A stretch of DNA of 64,000 bases from UBA2334 sp049653005 (GTDB taxonomy: Bacteria > Pseudomonadota > Gammaproteobacteria > Burkholderiales > Burkholderiaceae_C), in the NCBI GenBank assembly GCA_049653005.1, contig JBASFL010000104.1, forward strand, positions 37,046-101,045. Reading direction: 5' to 3'. The position numbers were made by a program, and so were the translations under genes. The notes below the pieces were generated by a model. The model was not told where the DNA came from. It searched no databases and worked only from the letters and a program-made list of their open reading frames with translations. Below are positions 1 through 9,018 of this stretch, one piece after another (position 1 is the first letter of the stretch; each line of letters starts with the position of its first letter).

Positions 1-991
1 TGCCGCCGTGCAGTTGCACCGCTTGCTGGCCCACAAACCGCATGCTTTGGCCCAGTTGCACCTTGGCGCGCGACAGGGCCAGGCTGCGTTCGGCGGCGGG
101 TTCACCCAGTTTCAGCGTGGCGTAGTAGGCCATGCTGCGGGCCAGTTCCAGTTGCATCTTCATGTCGGCCACGCGGTGGCGCAGGGCCTGGAAGCTGGCA
201 ATGGCCACGCCGAACTGCTTGCGGGTGTTCATGTAGTCCACGGTGAGCGCCACGGTGTGGTCCATCACGCCCACGGCCTCGGCACACAAGGCGGCCAGGG
301 CCACGTCTGCCGCCAGTTGCAATGCGGCCAGACCGTCGCGGGTGACGAGGGTGGCGGGCGCGTTCACCAGGGTCAGGTTGGCGGCGCGGCCACCGTCTTG
401 CGTCAGGTGCCCGGCGGTGGACACGCCCGGTGCACCCGCTGCCACCAGGAACAAGGCCATGCGGTCGCCAGCGGCGTCGGACACCCTGGCGGGCACCAGC
501 CAGGCATCGGCCTGGTCGCCCGCAGGCACCGTGTTTTTGGTAGCTGAAACCGTCCACCCATCAAGCGCTGGGGCCGCTTTTGCCTCACAAATGCCCAGTT
601 GGTAGCGCGCTTTGCGCTCTTGGTGGGCCAGCACCACCAGCGCTTCGCCGCTGGCAATTTTGGGCAGCCACTGGGCTTGCACGTCGGCGGGGGCGGCGTG
701 GGCCAGCACGGTGCTGGCGGCCAGGGTTTGCGCCAGGGGTTCCAGCACCAGGCCTTGGCCCAGGGCCTGCATGACCACCATGCTTTCCACCGCACCCATG
801 CCCATGCCGCCATGGGCTTCTGGCACGGTGAGGCCGGTCAGGCCCAGCTCGGCCAGTTCGTTGTAGGCAGCGCGGTCAAAGCCACCTGCTGCAGTGACGA
901 CGCGGCGGCGCTCGAAGGTGTAGGCCTTGTCCACCCAGCGGGACACGGCATCGGCCAGTTGTGCCTGGTCGTCTGAAAAATCGAAGTCCAT
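1..991 (-). CDS. Acyl-CoA dehydrogenase, 3' end outside the window
   Basis: Flavin-dependent acyl-CoA dehydrogenase that would introduce an alpha-beta double bond into an acyl-CoA. The frame reads from an ATG at 991, preceded by an AAGGA ribosome site about 9 nt upstream, to base 1 without a stop, giving about 330 residues of a usual 380. The N-terminus (MDFDFSDDQ) and the C-terminal QLHGG motif are family hallmarks. It lies 100 bp downstream of another acyl-CoA dehydrogenase on the same strand, the usual arrangement of paired subunits that form one enzyme in fatty acid, steroid-side-chain or pimeloyl breakdown; the substrate cannot be told. Oddity: a copy of the dispersed repeat (534-583) is read in frame and encodes roughly residues 137-153, replacing part of the middle beta domain. 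Confidence 0.88.
   Translation of the reverse strand, partial: MDFDFSDDQAQLADAVSRWVDKAYTFERRRVVTAAGGFDRAAYNELAELGLTGLTVPEAHGGMGMGAVESMVVMQALGQGLVLEPLAQTLAASTVLAHAAPADVQAQWLPKIASGEALVVLAHQERKARYQLGICEAKAAPALDGWTVSATKNTVPAGDQADAWLVPARVSDAAGDRMALFLVAAGAPGVSTAGHLTQDGGRAANLTLVNAPATLVTRDGLAALQLAADVALAALCAEAVGVMDHTVALTVDYMNTRKQFGVAIASFQALRHRVADMKMQLELARSMAYYATLKLGEPAAERSLALSRAKVQLGQSMRFVGQQAVQLHGG
534..583 (-). repeat. Dispersed 45-bp repeat, copy 1 (inside acyl-CoA dehydrogenase)
   Basis: On the minus strand it reads A-rich end, GGCCCCAGCGCTTGATGGG core, then CAGCTACC. GCGCTT starts at 568 and GCTA at 544, the 24-nt phase seen in every copy. It is in frame with the host gene and encodes KAAPALDG. 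Confidence 0.85.
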
Positions 992-1091
992 AAAAAAAGT
1001 CCTTTGTCAGCGAAGCTCTGAATGGAACCCCCGCTTGGAGGGGGCACGGGGGAGCAGCCCTGTCGCGCATCGCGCAGACCCTGTCTGGGCA

Positions 1092-2294
1092 TCAGCCCAA
1101 CAGGGTCTGCGCGACGATGTTGCGTTGCACCTCGTTGCTGCCGCCGTAGATGGTGGTTTTGCGCATGTTGAAGTAGGTGCTGGCCAGCGGGGCGTTGGCC
1201 ACGTTGCCGCCGGGGAACTCGCTCAGGCCCAGGGCAGCATCACCTTGCCAGCCTGCGTCCATGGCTTCATGGATGTAGGGCAGGCTGTAGGGGCCGGCGG
1301 CCAGCATCATCAGCTCGGCGTAGCGCTGCTGGATTTCGCTGCCGCGAATTTTCAGCAGGCCTGCAATGTCCAGGCTTTGTTTGCCGTTTTTCTCGGCGCT
1401 CAGCACGCGCAGCACCATCATTTCCAGTGCCACCACGTCCACTTCCAGCAAGGCAACCTGGTCGCGGAAGCGTTGGTCGGACCACACGCCTTCTGCCTTG
1501 GCAATGCGCTTCAGGCGTTCCAGCTCGCGCTTGGCGCGGTTCACGTCGGCGATGTTGGTGCGCTCGTGGGCCAGCAGGTATTTGGCGTAGTTCCAGCCCT
1601 TGTTTTCTTCGCCCACCAGGTTGTCGGCGGGCACTTCCACGTTGTCGAACCACACCTCGTTGACCTCGCACTCGCCGTCCAGCAGCTTGATGGGGCGCAC
1701 GGTGACACCGGGGCTTTTCATGTCGATCAGCAAAAAGCTGATGCCGGTTTGCGGCTTGCCTTCGGTGCTGGTGCGCACCAGGCAAAAAATCCACTCACCG
1801 TATTGGCCCAGGGTGGTCCAGGTTTTCTGGCCGTTGACGATGTAGTGGTTGCCCACCCGCTCGGCGCGGCATTTCACGCTGGCCAGGTCGGAGCCCGAGC
1901 CGGGCTCGCTGTAGCCCTGGCTCCACCACACCTCGCCGCTGGCAATGCCGGGCAAAAAACGCTGGTGCTGTTCGGGCGTGCCAAACGCCATGATGACCGG
2001 GGCCACCATCACCGGGCCAAACGGGATGACGCGGGGTGCACCGGCCAGCGCGCACTCTTCTTCAAACAGGTGTTTCTGGATGGCGGTCCAGCCCGGGCCG
2101 CCAAATTGCGTGGGCCAGCCAAAACCGAGCCAGCCTTTGGCCCCCAGAATTTTGGCCCACCGCTGGTGGTCGTCGCGCGTGAGGCGCAGGGCGTTGTGCA
2201 CTTTGTGCGAAATGTCGGCGGGCAGGTGGGCGGCCACCCAGGCGCGCACCTCTTCGCGAAACTGCTGTTCTTCGGGCGTGAAGGCCAAATCCAT
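1092..2294 (-). CDS. Acyl-CoA dehydrogenase
   Basis: Full-length acyl-CoA dehydrogenase of 400 residues. The ATG at 2294 is chosen because CAGGAGAC lies just upstream; an earlier alternative codon would add 12 residues without a ribosome site. The protein begins MDLAFTPEEQQFREEV, typical of the N-terminal helical domain. It carries the flavin-binding stretch WSQGYSEPGSGSDLA and ends with the YGGSNEVQRNIVAQ motif that contacts FAD across the dimer. Substrate specificity is not visible. It precedes the second acyl-CoA dehydrogenase (1-991) in the same direction, so the two are probably co-transcribed and may be the two chains of a heteromeric enzyme. Confidence 0.92.
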   Translation of the reverse strand: MDLAFTPEEQQFREEVRAWVAAHLPADISHKVHNALRLTRDDHQRWAKILGAKGWLGFGWPTQFGGPGWTAIQKHLFEEECALAGAPRVIPFGPVMVAPVIMAFGTPEQHQRFLPGIASGEVWWSQGYSEPGSGSDLASVKCRAERVGNHYIVNGQKTWTTLGQYGEWIFCLVRTSTEGKPQTGISFLLIDMKSPGVTVRPIKLLDGECEVNEVWFDNVEVPADNLVGEENKGWNYAKYLLAHERTNIADVNRAKRELERLKRIAKAEGVWSDQRFRDQVALLEVDVVALEMMVLRVLSAEKNGKQSLDIAGLLKIRGSEIQQRYAELMMLAAGPYSLPYIHEAMDAGWQGDAALGLSEFPGGNVANAPLASTYFNMRKTTIYGGSNEVQRNIVAQTLLG

Positions 2295-2407
2295 GCGCTG
2301 TCTCCTGTGAACGGTGCGAGGTTTTAGCACGCACGTACTTTTTCAGGCTGTCCAGCGTGGGACAGATCAGGGTTTCACCCCATCGCGGTCGCGTGTTCAG
2401 CCCGGTG

Positions 2408-3097
2408 TCAGCCCGGCGCAACGCCCAATTGCTCGCACAACTGGGCCAGCGTGCGTCGCAGCCCCGCCACCTCGTCTTCCAGCGTGGCCACGCGGCGGGT
2501 GAGGGCGATCACTTCGTCTTCGGTCGCCGCGCTGCTGGTCGGGCCAGAGGGGGCTTGCGACAGGTCTACCTCGCCGCAAAGCAGGTGGGCCCAGCGTTGC
2601 TCGCGGGTGCCGGGGGCGCGGGGCAGCTTCACCACCAGCGCGCCGCCTTTGTCGGCGCTGCGGTCTTGCAGCTCTTCCAGAAAGGCATCGACCGACGAAA
2701 TGTCGGCAAACCGGTGCCAGCGTTCGCTGTTGATGCGCAACTCGCCCGCCGTTTGCGGGCCGCGCAGCATCAGCAGGCCCAGCAGGGCGGCGGCTTGTTC
2801 GGGCACGCCCACCACGCGCTGGAAGTTGTGGCTGTAGCGGGGCACGCGCGCGCCGCTTTGCTCTACCACCAGGGCCAGGCCTTTCAGCTCGTCCAGGGCC
2901 TCCGCCACCTGGCCTTCGGTCAGGTTCATCACCGGGTCGCGGGTGGTTTTTTGGTTGCAACCGGTCAGCAGGGCTTGCATGGACAGCGGGTAGCTGTCGG
3001 GCACGGTGCGGGCTTTTTCCATCAGCGTGCCCAGCACGCGTGATTCGGCGGGTGACAAGGGGCGAAGGGCGGGGGCGTAGGGGTTGGAGGCGGTCAT
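2408..3097 (-). CDS. YceH-family (DUF480) protein
   Basis: A 229-residue protein of the YceH/DUF480 family, which folds as two winged-helix domains; its molecular role is not established. Visible marks are the N-terminal LSPAESRVLGTLMEKA segment and the PDSYPLSMQALLTGCNQKT motif at about residues 33-52, then a second helical domain around RGPQTAGELRINSERWHRF. The C-terminal 45 residues look like a short coiled coil (ALTRRVATLEDEVAGLRRTL). It is divergent from purN, whose start lies only 16 bp away, so the two promoters must overlap. Confidence 0.85.
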   Translation of the reverse strand: MTASNPYAPALRPLSPAESRVLGTLMEKARTVPDSYPLSMQALLTGCNQKTTRDPVMNLTEGQVAEALDELKGLALVVEQSGARVPRYSHNFQRVVGVPEQAAALLGLLMLRGPQTAGELRINSERWHRFADISSVDAFLEELQDRSADKGGALVVKLPRAPGTREQRWAHLLCGEVDLSQAPSGPTSSAATEDEVIALTRRVATLEDEVAGLRRTLAQLCEQLGVAPG

Positions 3098-3113
3098 TAC
3101 ACTCGGTCAGAAC

Positions 3114-3698
3114 ATGAAAAACACCGTGATTTTGATCTCAGGCGGCGGCTCCAACATGCAAGCCATCGTGCGCGCCGCCCAACAACGCCAGTGGGCGCAA
3201 CGCCTGGGTGCCCGTGTGGCCGCCGTGGTCAGCAACAAGGCCGACGCCGCTGGCCTGGCCTTCGCCCGCGACCATGGCCTGCCCACCGCCGTGGTGGACC
3301 ACAAAGCCTTCCCCAGCCGCGAGGCTTTCGACGCGGCGCTGATGGCCGAAATTGACACCTTCAACCCCGCGCTGGTGGTGCTGGCCGGGTTCATGCGCAT
3401 CCTCACGCCCGGGTTTGTGGCGCATTACGAAGGGCGGCTGGTCAACATCCACCCCAGCCTGTTGCCCGCTTTCACCGGCCTGCACACGCACCAGCGGGCC
3501 ATTGACGAAGGCTGCAAATTTGCCGGTGCCACCGTGCACCGTGTGACGCCCGAGCTGGACCATGGCCAGATACTCGACCAGGCGGTGGTGCCCGTGTTGC
3601 CCGGCGACACGGCTCAAACCTTGGCTGCCCGTGTGCTGACGCAAGAACACCTCATCTACCCCCGTGCGGTGGAACGCTTGCTGGCTGTGCTGCCTTGA
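3114..3698 (+). CDS. purN: Phosphoribosylglycinamide formyltransferase
   Basis: GAR transformylase of 194 residues: transfers a formyl group from 10-formyltetrahydrofolate to GAR, the third step of cytosolic purine synthesis. The start MKNTVILISGGGSNMQAIV is the family N-terminus with the phosphate-binding GGGSNM loop. The catalytic NIHPSLLPAF segment, with the essential Asn and His, and the downstream VHRVTPELDHG loop with the catalytic Asp are present. Length is normal. It stands alone on this strand and is followed by a dispersed repeat copy. Confidence 0.95.
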   Translation: MKNTVILISGGGSNMQAIVRAAQQRQWAQRLGARVAAVVSNKADAAGLAFARDHGLPTAVVDHKAFPSREAFDAALMAEIDTFNPALVVLAGFMRILTPGFVAHYEGRLVNIHPSLLPAFTGLHTHQRAIDEGCKFAGATVHRVTPELDHGQILDQAVVPVLPGDTAQTLAARVLTQEHLIYPRAVERLLAVLP

Positions 3699-3707
3699 AA
3701 ATTTAAA

Positions 3708-3753
3708 CGAAATTGGCCTCTGGCGCTTGATGGGAATGGTTTTGTAGCTACAA
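3708..3753 (+). repeat. Dispersed 45-bp repeat, copy 2 (intergenic)
   Basis: GGCCTCTGGCGCTTGATGGG core and TAGCTAC box between purN and the next gene; GCGCTT starts at 3723 and GCTA at 3747. This copy is close to the family consensus. Confidence 0.9.
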
Positions 3754-3763
3754 GGAAATTGCC

Positions 3764-4621
3764 ATGAAATTGCTGCGTTACGGCCCGGTGGGCCACGAAA
3801 AACCCGGTGTGCTCGATGCCCAGGGCCGCGTGCGCGACCTGTCAGCCGTCGTCCCTGACCTGGCCGGTGACGCCTTGCTGCCCGCCAGCCTGGCCCGGCT
3901 GAAGGCGCTTGACATTGACGGTCTGCCCCTGGTGCCTGGCGTGCCGCAGCAAGACCTGCGGCTGGGCGCTTGCGTGGCACAGGTGGGCAAGTTCATCGGC
4001 GTGGGCCTGAACTACGCCGACCACGCGGCAGAAGCCGGCATGGCCGTGCCGCCCGAGCCGGTGGTGTTCACCAAATGGACCAGCTGCCTCTGCGGGCCGG
4101 ACGACGCGGTGCAACTGCCCCGGGGCTCGGTGAAAACCGACTGGGAGGTGGAGCTGGGCGTGGTCATTGGCCAGGGCGGGCGCTACATCGCCGAGGCCGA
4201 TGCGCTCAGCCACGTGGCGGGCTACTGCGTGGTGAACGATGTGTCAGAGCGCGAATACCAGCTGGAGCGCGCGGGCAGCTGGGACAAAGGCAAGGGCTTT
4301 GACACCTTCGGCCCCATCGGCCCCTGGCTGGTCACGGCCGACGAAGTGCCCAACCCCCAGGCCCTGAAGCTGTGGCTGGAGGTGGACGGCCAGATGCGCC
4401 AGAACGGCAGCACCGCCACCATGGTGTACGGCGTGGCGTTTCTGGTGAGTTACCTGAGCCGCTTCACCACCTTGCAGCCCGGCGATGTCATCACCACCGG
4501 CACCCCGCCCGGCGTGGGCATGGGCCACAAACCCCCGGTGTATTTGCGTGCCGGACAGACCATGCGTTTGGGGGTGGAAGGCCTGGGGGTGCAGACGCAG
4601 CGGGTGGTGGCGGCCGGTTGA
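3764..4621 (+). CDS. Fumarylacetoacetate hydrolase-family protein
   Basis: A 285-residue member of the FAH superfamily, metal-dependent enzymes that hydrolyse, decarboxylate or hydrate small keto acids. Residues 1-70 form the small N-terminal domain and about 75-285 the catalytic FAH fold, with GVGLNYADHA, the acidic metal-binding stretch TDWEVELGVVIG, FDTFGPIGPWLV and ITTGTPPGVG. Family members include ureidoglycolate lyases and homoprotocatechuate-pathway isomerases; nothing nearby points to one substrate. A repeat copy ends about 10 bp before the ATG, so it may have displaced or become part of the leader. A strong terminator follows. Confidence 0.85.
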   Translation: MKLLRYGPVGHEKPGVLDAQGRVRDLSAVVPDLAGDALLPASLARLKALDIDGLPLVPGVPQQDLRLGACVAQVGKFIGVGLNYADHAAEAGMAVPPEPVVFTKWTSCLCGPDDAVQLPRGSVKTDWEVELGVVIGQGGRYIAEADALSHVAGYCVVNDVSEREYQLERAGSWDKGKGFDTFGPIGPWLVTADEVPNPQALKLWLEVDGQMRQNGSTATMVYGVAFLVSYLSRFTTLQPGDVITTGTPPGVGMGHKPPVYLRAGQTMRLGVEGLGVQTQRVVAAG

Positions 4622-4653
4622 ACCGGTTGGCTCGCTCGGGGCCCCCCAAACAA

Positions 4654-4688
4654 AAAGTCCCCGCCTGCGGTAACAGGGCGGGGACTTT
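4654..4688 (+). terminator. Strong intrinsic terminator
   Basis: A perfect 12-bp stem (4654-4665 with 4677-4688) around an 11-nt loop, AAA-rich on the left and TTT-rich on the right, so it could work in both directions. It closes the FAH-family gene. Confidence 0.9.
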
Positions 4689-4796
4689 GTTTTGCCACGG
4701 GCAGACCTGGTGGGTCTGGGCGTGTCGGCTGGGGCGGGTGGCCTTGCCGGTGAATGTGCTGCGGTCAACAGGTGAAAAGAAGTGTAGGCCAGAGGC

Positions 4797-4853
4797 ATTG
4801 GCAGAAAATTGCGAAGTTGCGCCAAATGCCAATGAATTTGGCAGAATATGCCA
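4797..4853 (+). promoter_or_regulatory. Palindromic operator region before the Lrp-type regulator
   Basis: Two overlapping perfect inverted repeats lie just upstream of the regulator: GCCAAAT at 4821-4827 with ATTTGGC at 4836-4842, and TGGCA at 4839-4843 with TGCCA at 4849-4853. TTGGCAGAA occurs at 4798-4806 and again at 4838-4846, 40 bp apart, close to four helical turns. Autoregulation by the adjacent Lrp/AsnC protein is the natural inference. Confidence 0.6.
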
Positions 4854-4878
4854 TCAATAATTGGTTTTGGGGTGAATC

Positions 4879-5340
4879 ATGGAAGTCGACCGTTGGGACA
4901 GGCAAATTTTGCAAATTCTGCAGGCCGAAGGGCGTATCCCCAACCAGGAGTTGGCCGATCGCATTGGCCTGTCGCCCTCGCCCTGCCTGCGCCGCGTGCG
5001 CGCGCTGGAAGAGTCAGGCCTGATCCGGGGCTACCGTGCGGTGCTCGATGCGCGAAAACTGGGCCTGACGCTCATGGCGCTGATCCACATCTCTATGGAC
5101 CAGCACACGCCCGAGCGGTTTGCCAACTTTGAGGCCACCGTGGGCGTGTTGCCCGAGGTGCTGGAGTGCCTGCTCATCACCGGCCAGGACGCGGATTACC
5201 AAGTCAAAGTGGCCGTGCGCGACATGGACCACTACCAAGACCTGCTGCTGAACAAAATCACCCGCATCGAAGGGGTGACCGGCGTGCACTCCAGCTTTGT
5301 GCTGCGCCGGGTGGTGGACAAAACGGCCTTGCCGGTGTGA
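4879..5340 (+). CDS. Lrp/AsnC-family transcriptional regulator
   Basis: A 153-residue feast/famine regulator. Residues 3-60 are an AsnC-type winged helix (DRQILQILQAEGRIPNQELA, then LSPSPCLRRVRALEESGLI as recognition helix and wing). Residues 65-150 are a RAM/AsnC ligand-binding and oligomerisation domain, ending with the usual VTGVHSSFVLR strand. Proteins of this kind form octamers that wrap DNA and respond to an amino acid; which one cannot be read. Paired palindromes directly upstream suggest autoregulation. The next gene is convergent, so it is probably monocistronic. Confidence 0.92.
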   Translation: MEVDRWDRQILQILQAEGRIPNQELADRIGLSPSPCLRRVRALEESGLIRGYRAVLDARKLGLTLMALIHISMDQHTPERFANFEATVGVLPEVLECLLITGQDADYQVKVAVRDMDHYQDLLLNKITRIEGVTGVHSSFVLRRVVDKTALPV

Positions 5341-5373
5341 CCACCGGGCTGGGCACCGCCGAGCGTTCGGGTT

Positions 5374-5925
5374 TCAGGGCGCGGCGTCGTCTGCCAGGTA
5401 ACGGCGCACCAGGTCGAAAAAGCTGTCGTAAAACTTCTCGGACGAAATGGTCTCGCTGCCCACTTTCACCAGTGCTTCGCTGGTGGACGAAAACGGCAGC
5501 GACACCGACCCGATGCCACCCAGCCCCACGCTGGCCGAGTTGGCCGACTTTTTCAGGGCATAGCTGTCTTGGATGGCGGTGACGAACACCAGGCTCCACT
5601 GGTCGGGGGGTGTGTCGGGCAGGCACACCACGCGAATCATCATCTCCTGCTGGGATTCCAGCGCCGGCTGAAAACTCTTTTTCGCGTCAATCAGTTCGGC
5701 GTGGGTGTTGACCAGGATGTAACCCTGGCTGAGCAGCGCGCGCCGTGCCGCCTCGCAGCTTTGGGCGGGCGAGCCCTGAATCAGCCGCGAGTAGGTGTCT
5801 TCAGAGCCAAATTTTTCCTGCAAGGCCGGGCGTGGCGGGGCCTTGGTGGCACACCCACCAGCCAGCAGGGTGACGCACACCGTGGAAAAGGCCACCAGCC
5901 AGTGCAACGGTGGGACGAGTGACAC
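5374..5925 (-). CDS. Putative lipoprotein (DUF2242-like)
   Basis: A 183-residue predicted lipoprotein of unknown function. I take the GTG at 5925 as start because AGAGGGAA stands 5-8 nt upstream; a TTG at 5940 is possible. A signal peptide ends in the lipobox LAGGC with Cys25 as the lipidated residue. The mature part contains CEAARRALLSQGYILVN and a glycine-serine-rich central stretch, which resembles the betaproteobacterial DUF2242 family; that assignment is from memory and not certain. No partner is evident. It ends convergently with the Lrp-type gene, and its start lies 25 bp from the end of prfC, which follows in the same direction. Confidence 0.75.
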   Translation of the reverse strand: MSLVPPLHWLVAFSTVCVTLLAGGCATKAPPRPALQEKFGSEDTYSRLIQGSPAQSCEAARRALLSQGYILVNTHAELIDAKKSFQPALESQQEMMIRVVCLPDTPPDQWSLVFVTAIQDSYALKKSANSASVGLGGIGSVSLPFSSTSEALVKVGSETISSEKFYDSFFDLVRRYLADDAAP

Positions 5926-5950
5926 GCGGTTCCCTCTCAAGCGGTCACAC

Positions 5951-7570
<1,620 letters not shown>

Positions 7571-7624
7571 GGGGCGGGATTATCCGGCACGGGGTGTGCG
7601 GAGGTGCGTGGGACAATCCACCCC

Positions 7625-8926
7625 ATGCACCCCAAAGCCCTTTTAGACGCCTGCACCGCCCTGGTGCAACTGGTATTGAAGTTTGACCACCCGGCCGATG
7701 CCGTGGTGTCCCGTTTCTTTCGTGACAACCGCAACCTGGGCCCGCGCGAGCGCAACACCCTGGCCGAGACCACCTATGCCGTGCTGCGGCAAAAGCTGTT
7801 GTTCGAGCATTTGGCCCGCTCCGGCTCCGGCCCGCGCGAGCGCCGCCTGGCCATTCTGGGTTTTCACGGCGACCGCAACTACATCAAATCGGCCCTGAAC
7901 GAGCAGGAATGCCAGTGGCTGGACAGCACCGAGCGCGTGCGCCCCGATGAGCTGATGGCCCACCACCGCCACAACCTGCCCGACTGGCTGGTGGCCCCGC
8001 TCAAAGCCCAGGTGGGCAACGAATTTGAAGCGCTGGCCAGCAGCATGAACGAACCAGCCGGGCTGGACCTGCGGGTGAACACTTACAAGCAAAAAAGGCC
8101 TGTGGCGCTTGAGCAGCTTAAAAAGTTTGCTATGGAAGGGGTGCCCACACCCTATTCGCCCTGGGGCATTCGTTTGCAGGGCAAACCCGCCATCAACAAG
8201 CTGCCCGCTTTCATCAGCGGCGAGCTGGAGGTGCAGGACGAAGGCTCGCAACTGCTGGCCTGGCTGCTGGAAGCCAAACGCAGTGAAATGGTGGCTGACT
8301 TTTGCGCCGGTGCGGGCGGCAAAACCCTGGCCATTGGCGCCACCATGCGCAACACCGGGCGGCTGTATGCGTTCGACGTGTCGGCTCACAGGCTTGATGC
8401 CCTGAAGCCCCGGCTGGCGCGCAGCGGCCTGTCCAACGTGCACCCCGTGGCCATCGCCCACGAGCGCGACGACCGCATCAAACGCCTGGCCGGCAAGATG
8501 GACCGCGTGCTGGTCGATGCCCCGTGCTCGGGCCTGGGCACCCTGCGCCGCAACCCCGATTTGAAGTGGCGCCAAACCCCCGCGGGTGTGCTGGAGCTGC
8601 AAGCCAAGCAAACCGCCATCCTGGCCAGTGCGTCGCGCCTGGTGAAGGCGGGCGGCAGGCTGGTCTATGCCACTTGCAGTGTGTTGCCCGAAGAAAACGA
8701 GGCCGTGGCCGAGGCGTTTTCTACTGCCCACCCCGATTTCGAGCTGCTGCCCGTGGCCGACCTCATGGAACGCCTGCTGGGCCAAGAGGGCGGTGAGCCC
8801 GGTGCTTCTGGCCAGTCACCCGCTGACGCGGCCGCGCGTTTGTGCAGTGGTCCTTACCTGCGCCTGTGGCCCCACCGGCACGACACCGACGGCTTTTTTG
8901 CCGCCGTGTGGCAGCGCAAACCCTGA
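7625..8926 (+). CDS. rsmB: 16S rRNA m5C967 methyltransferase-like protein
   Basis: SAM-dependent RNA cytosine-5 methyltransferase, 433 residues, the size of RsmB. Residues 1-130 form an all-helical NusB-like domain and about 200-433 the Rossmann methylase domain. Both catalytic cysteines are present: Cys301 in APCSGLGT, which helps release, and Cys351 in YATCSVLPEEN, which attacks C6. The open frame extends far upstream, but that part is only antisense to prfC; the ATG at 7625 starts the conserved protein. A repeat copy at 8091-8134 is read in frame (about residues 156-170, KRPVALEQ) in the linker before the methylase domain. Confidence 0.93.
   Translation: MHPKALLDACTALVQLVLKFDHPADAVVSRFFRDNRNLGPRERNTLAETTYAVLRQKLLFEHLARSGSGPRERRLAILGFHGDRNYIKSALNEQECQWLDSTERVRPDELMAHHRHNLPDWLVAPLKAQVGNEFEALASSMNEPAGLDLRVNTYKQKRPVALEQLKKFAMEGVPTPYSPWGIRLQGKPAINKLPAFISGELEVQDEGSQLLAWLLEAKRSEMVADFCAGAGGKTLAIGATMRNTGRLYAFDVSAHRLDALKPRLARSGLSNVHPVAIAHERDDRIKRLAGKMDRVLVDAPCSGLGTLRRNPDLKWRQTPAGVLELQAKQTAILASASRLVKAGGRLVYATCSVLPEENEAVAEAFSTAHPDFELLPVADLMERLLGQEGGEPGASGQSPADAAARLCSGPYLRLWPHRHDTDGFFAAVWQRKP
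8091..8134 (+). repeat. Dispersed 45-bp repeat, copy 3 (inside rsmB)
   Basis: AAAAAAGGCCTGTGGCGCTT core with a TTTGCTAT box; GCGCTT starts at 8105 and GCTA at 8129. It reads in the same frame as copies 1 and 5 and gives KRPVALE. Confidence 0.78.
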
Positions 8927-8975
8927 GGTTTTGGCGCTGGTTTTTTGAGAGCAGCCCGCCTAGAATCTCGCACCC

Positions 8976-8999
8976 CCGGTGGGTCGCTCACCGGTTTTT
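8976..8999 (+). terminator. Hairpin plus T-run between rsmB and the desaturase gene
   Basis: Stem CCGGTG (8976-8981) with CACCGG (8989-8994), a 7-nt loop and TTTTT. It fits a terminator of rsmB. Because a TAGAAT (8961-8966) lies before it, it could also sit in the leader of the desaturase gene. Confidence 0.55.
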
Positions 9000-9018
9000 C
9001 CTATGTTGAAAGTCGAGC

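Noticed and set aside
927..2327. A 466-codon plus-strand frame over the first acyl-CoA dehydrogenase genes
   Set aside because: Antisense shadow of a well-conserved enzyme; no ribosome site and His/Gly-rich composition.
4781..4806. GGCCAGAGGCATT, resembling the dispersed repeat core in reverse
   Set aside because: No GCGCTT and no GCTA box at the 24-nt distance; the palindromes there are better explained as an operator.
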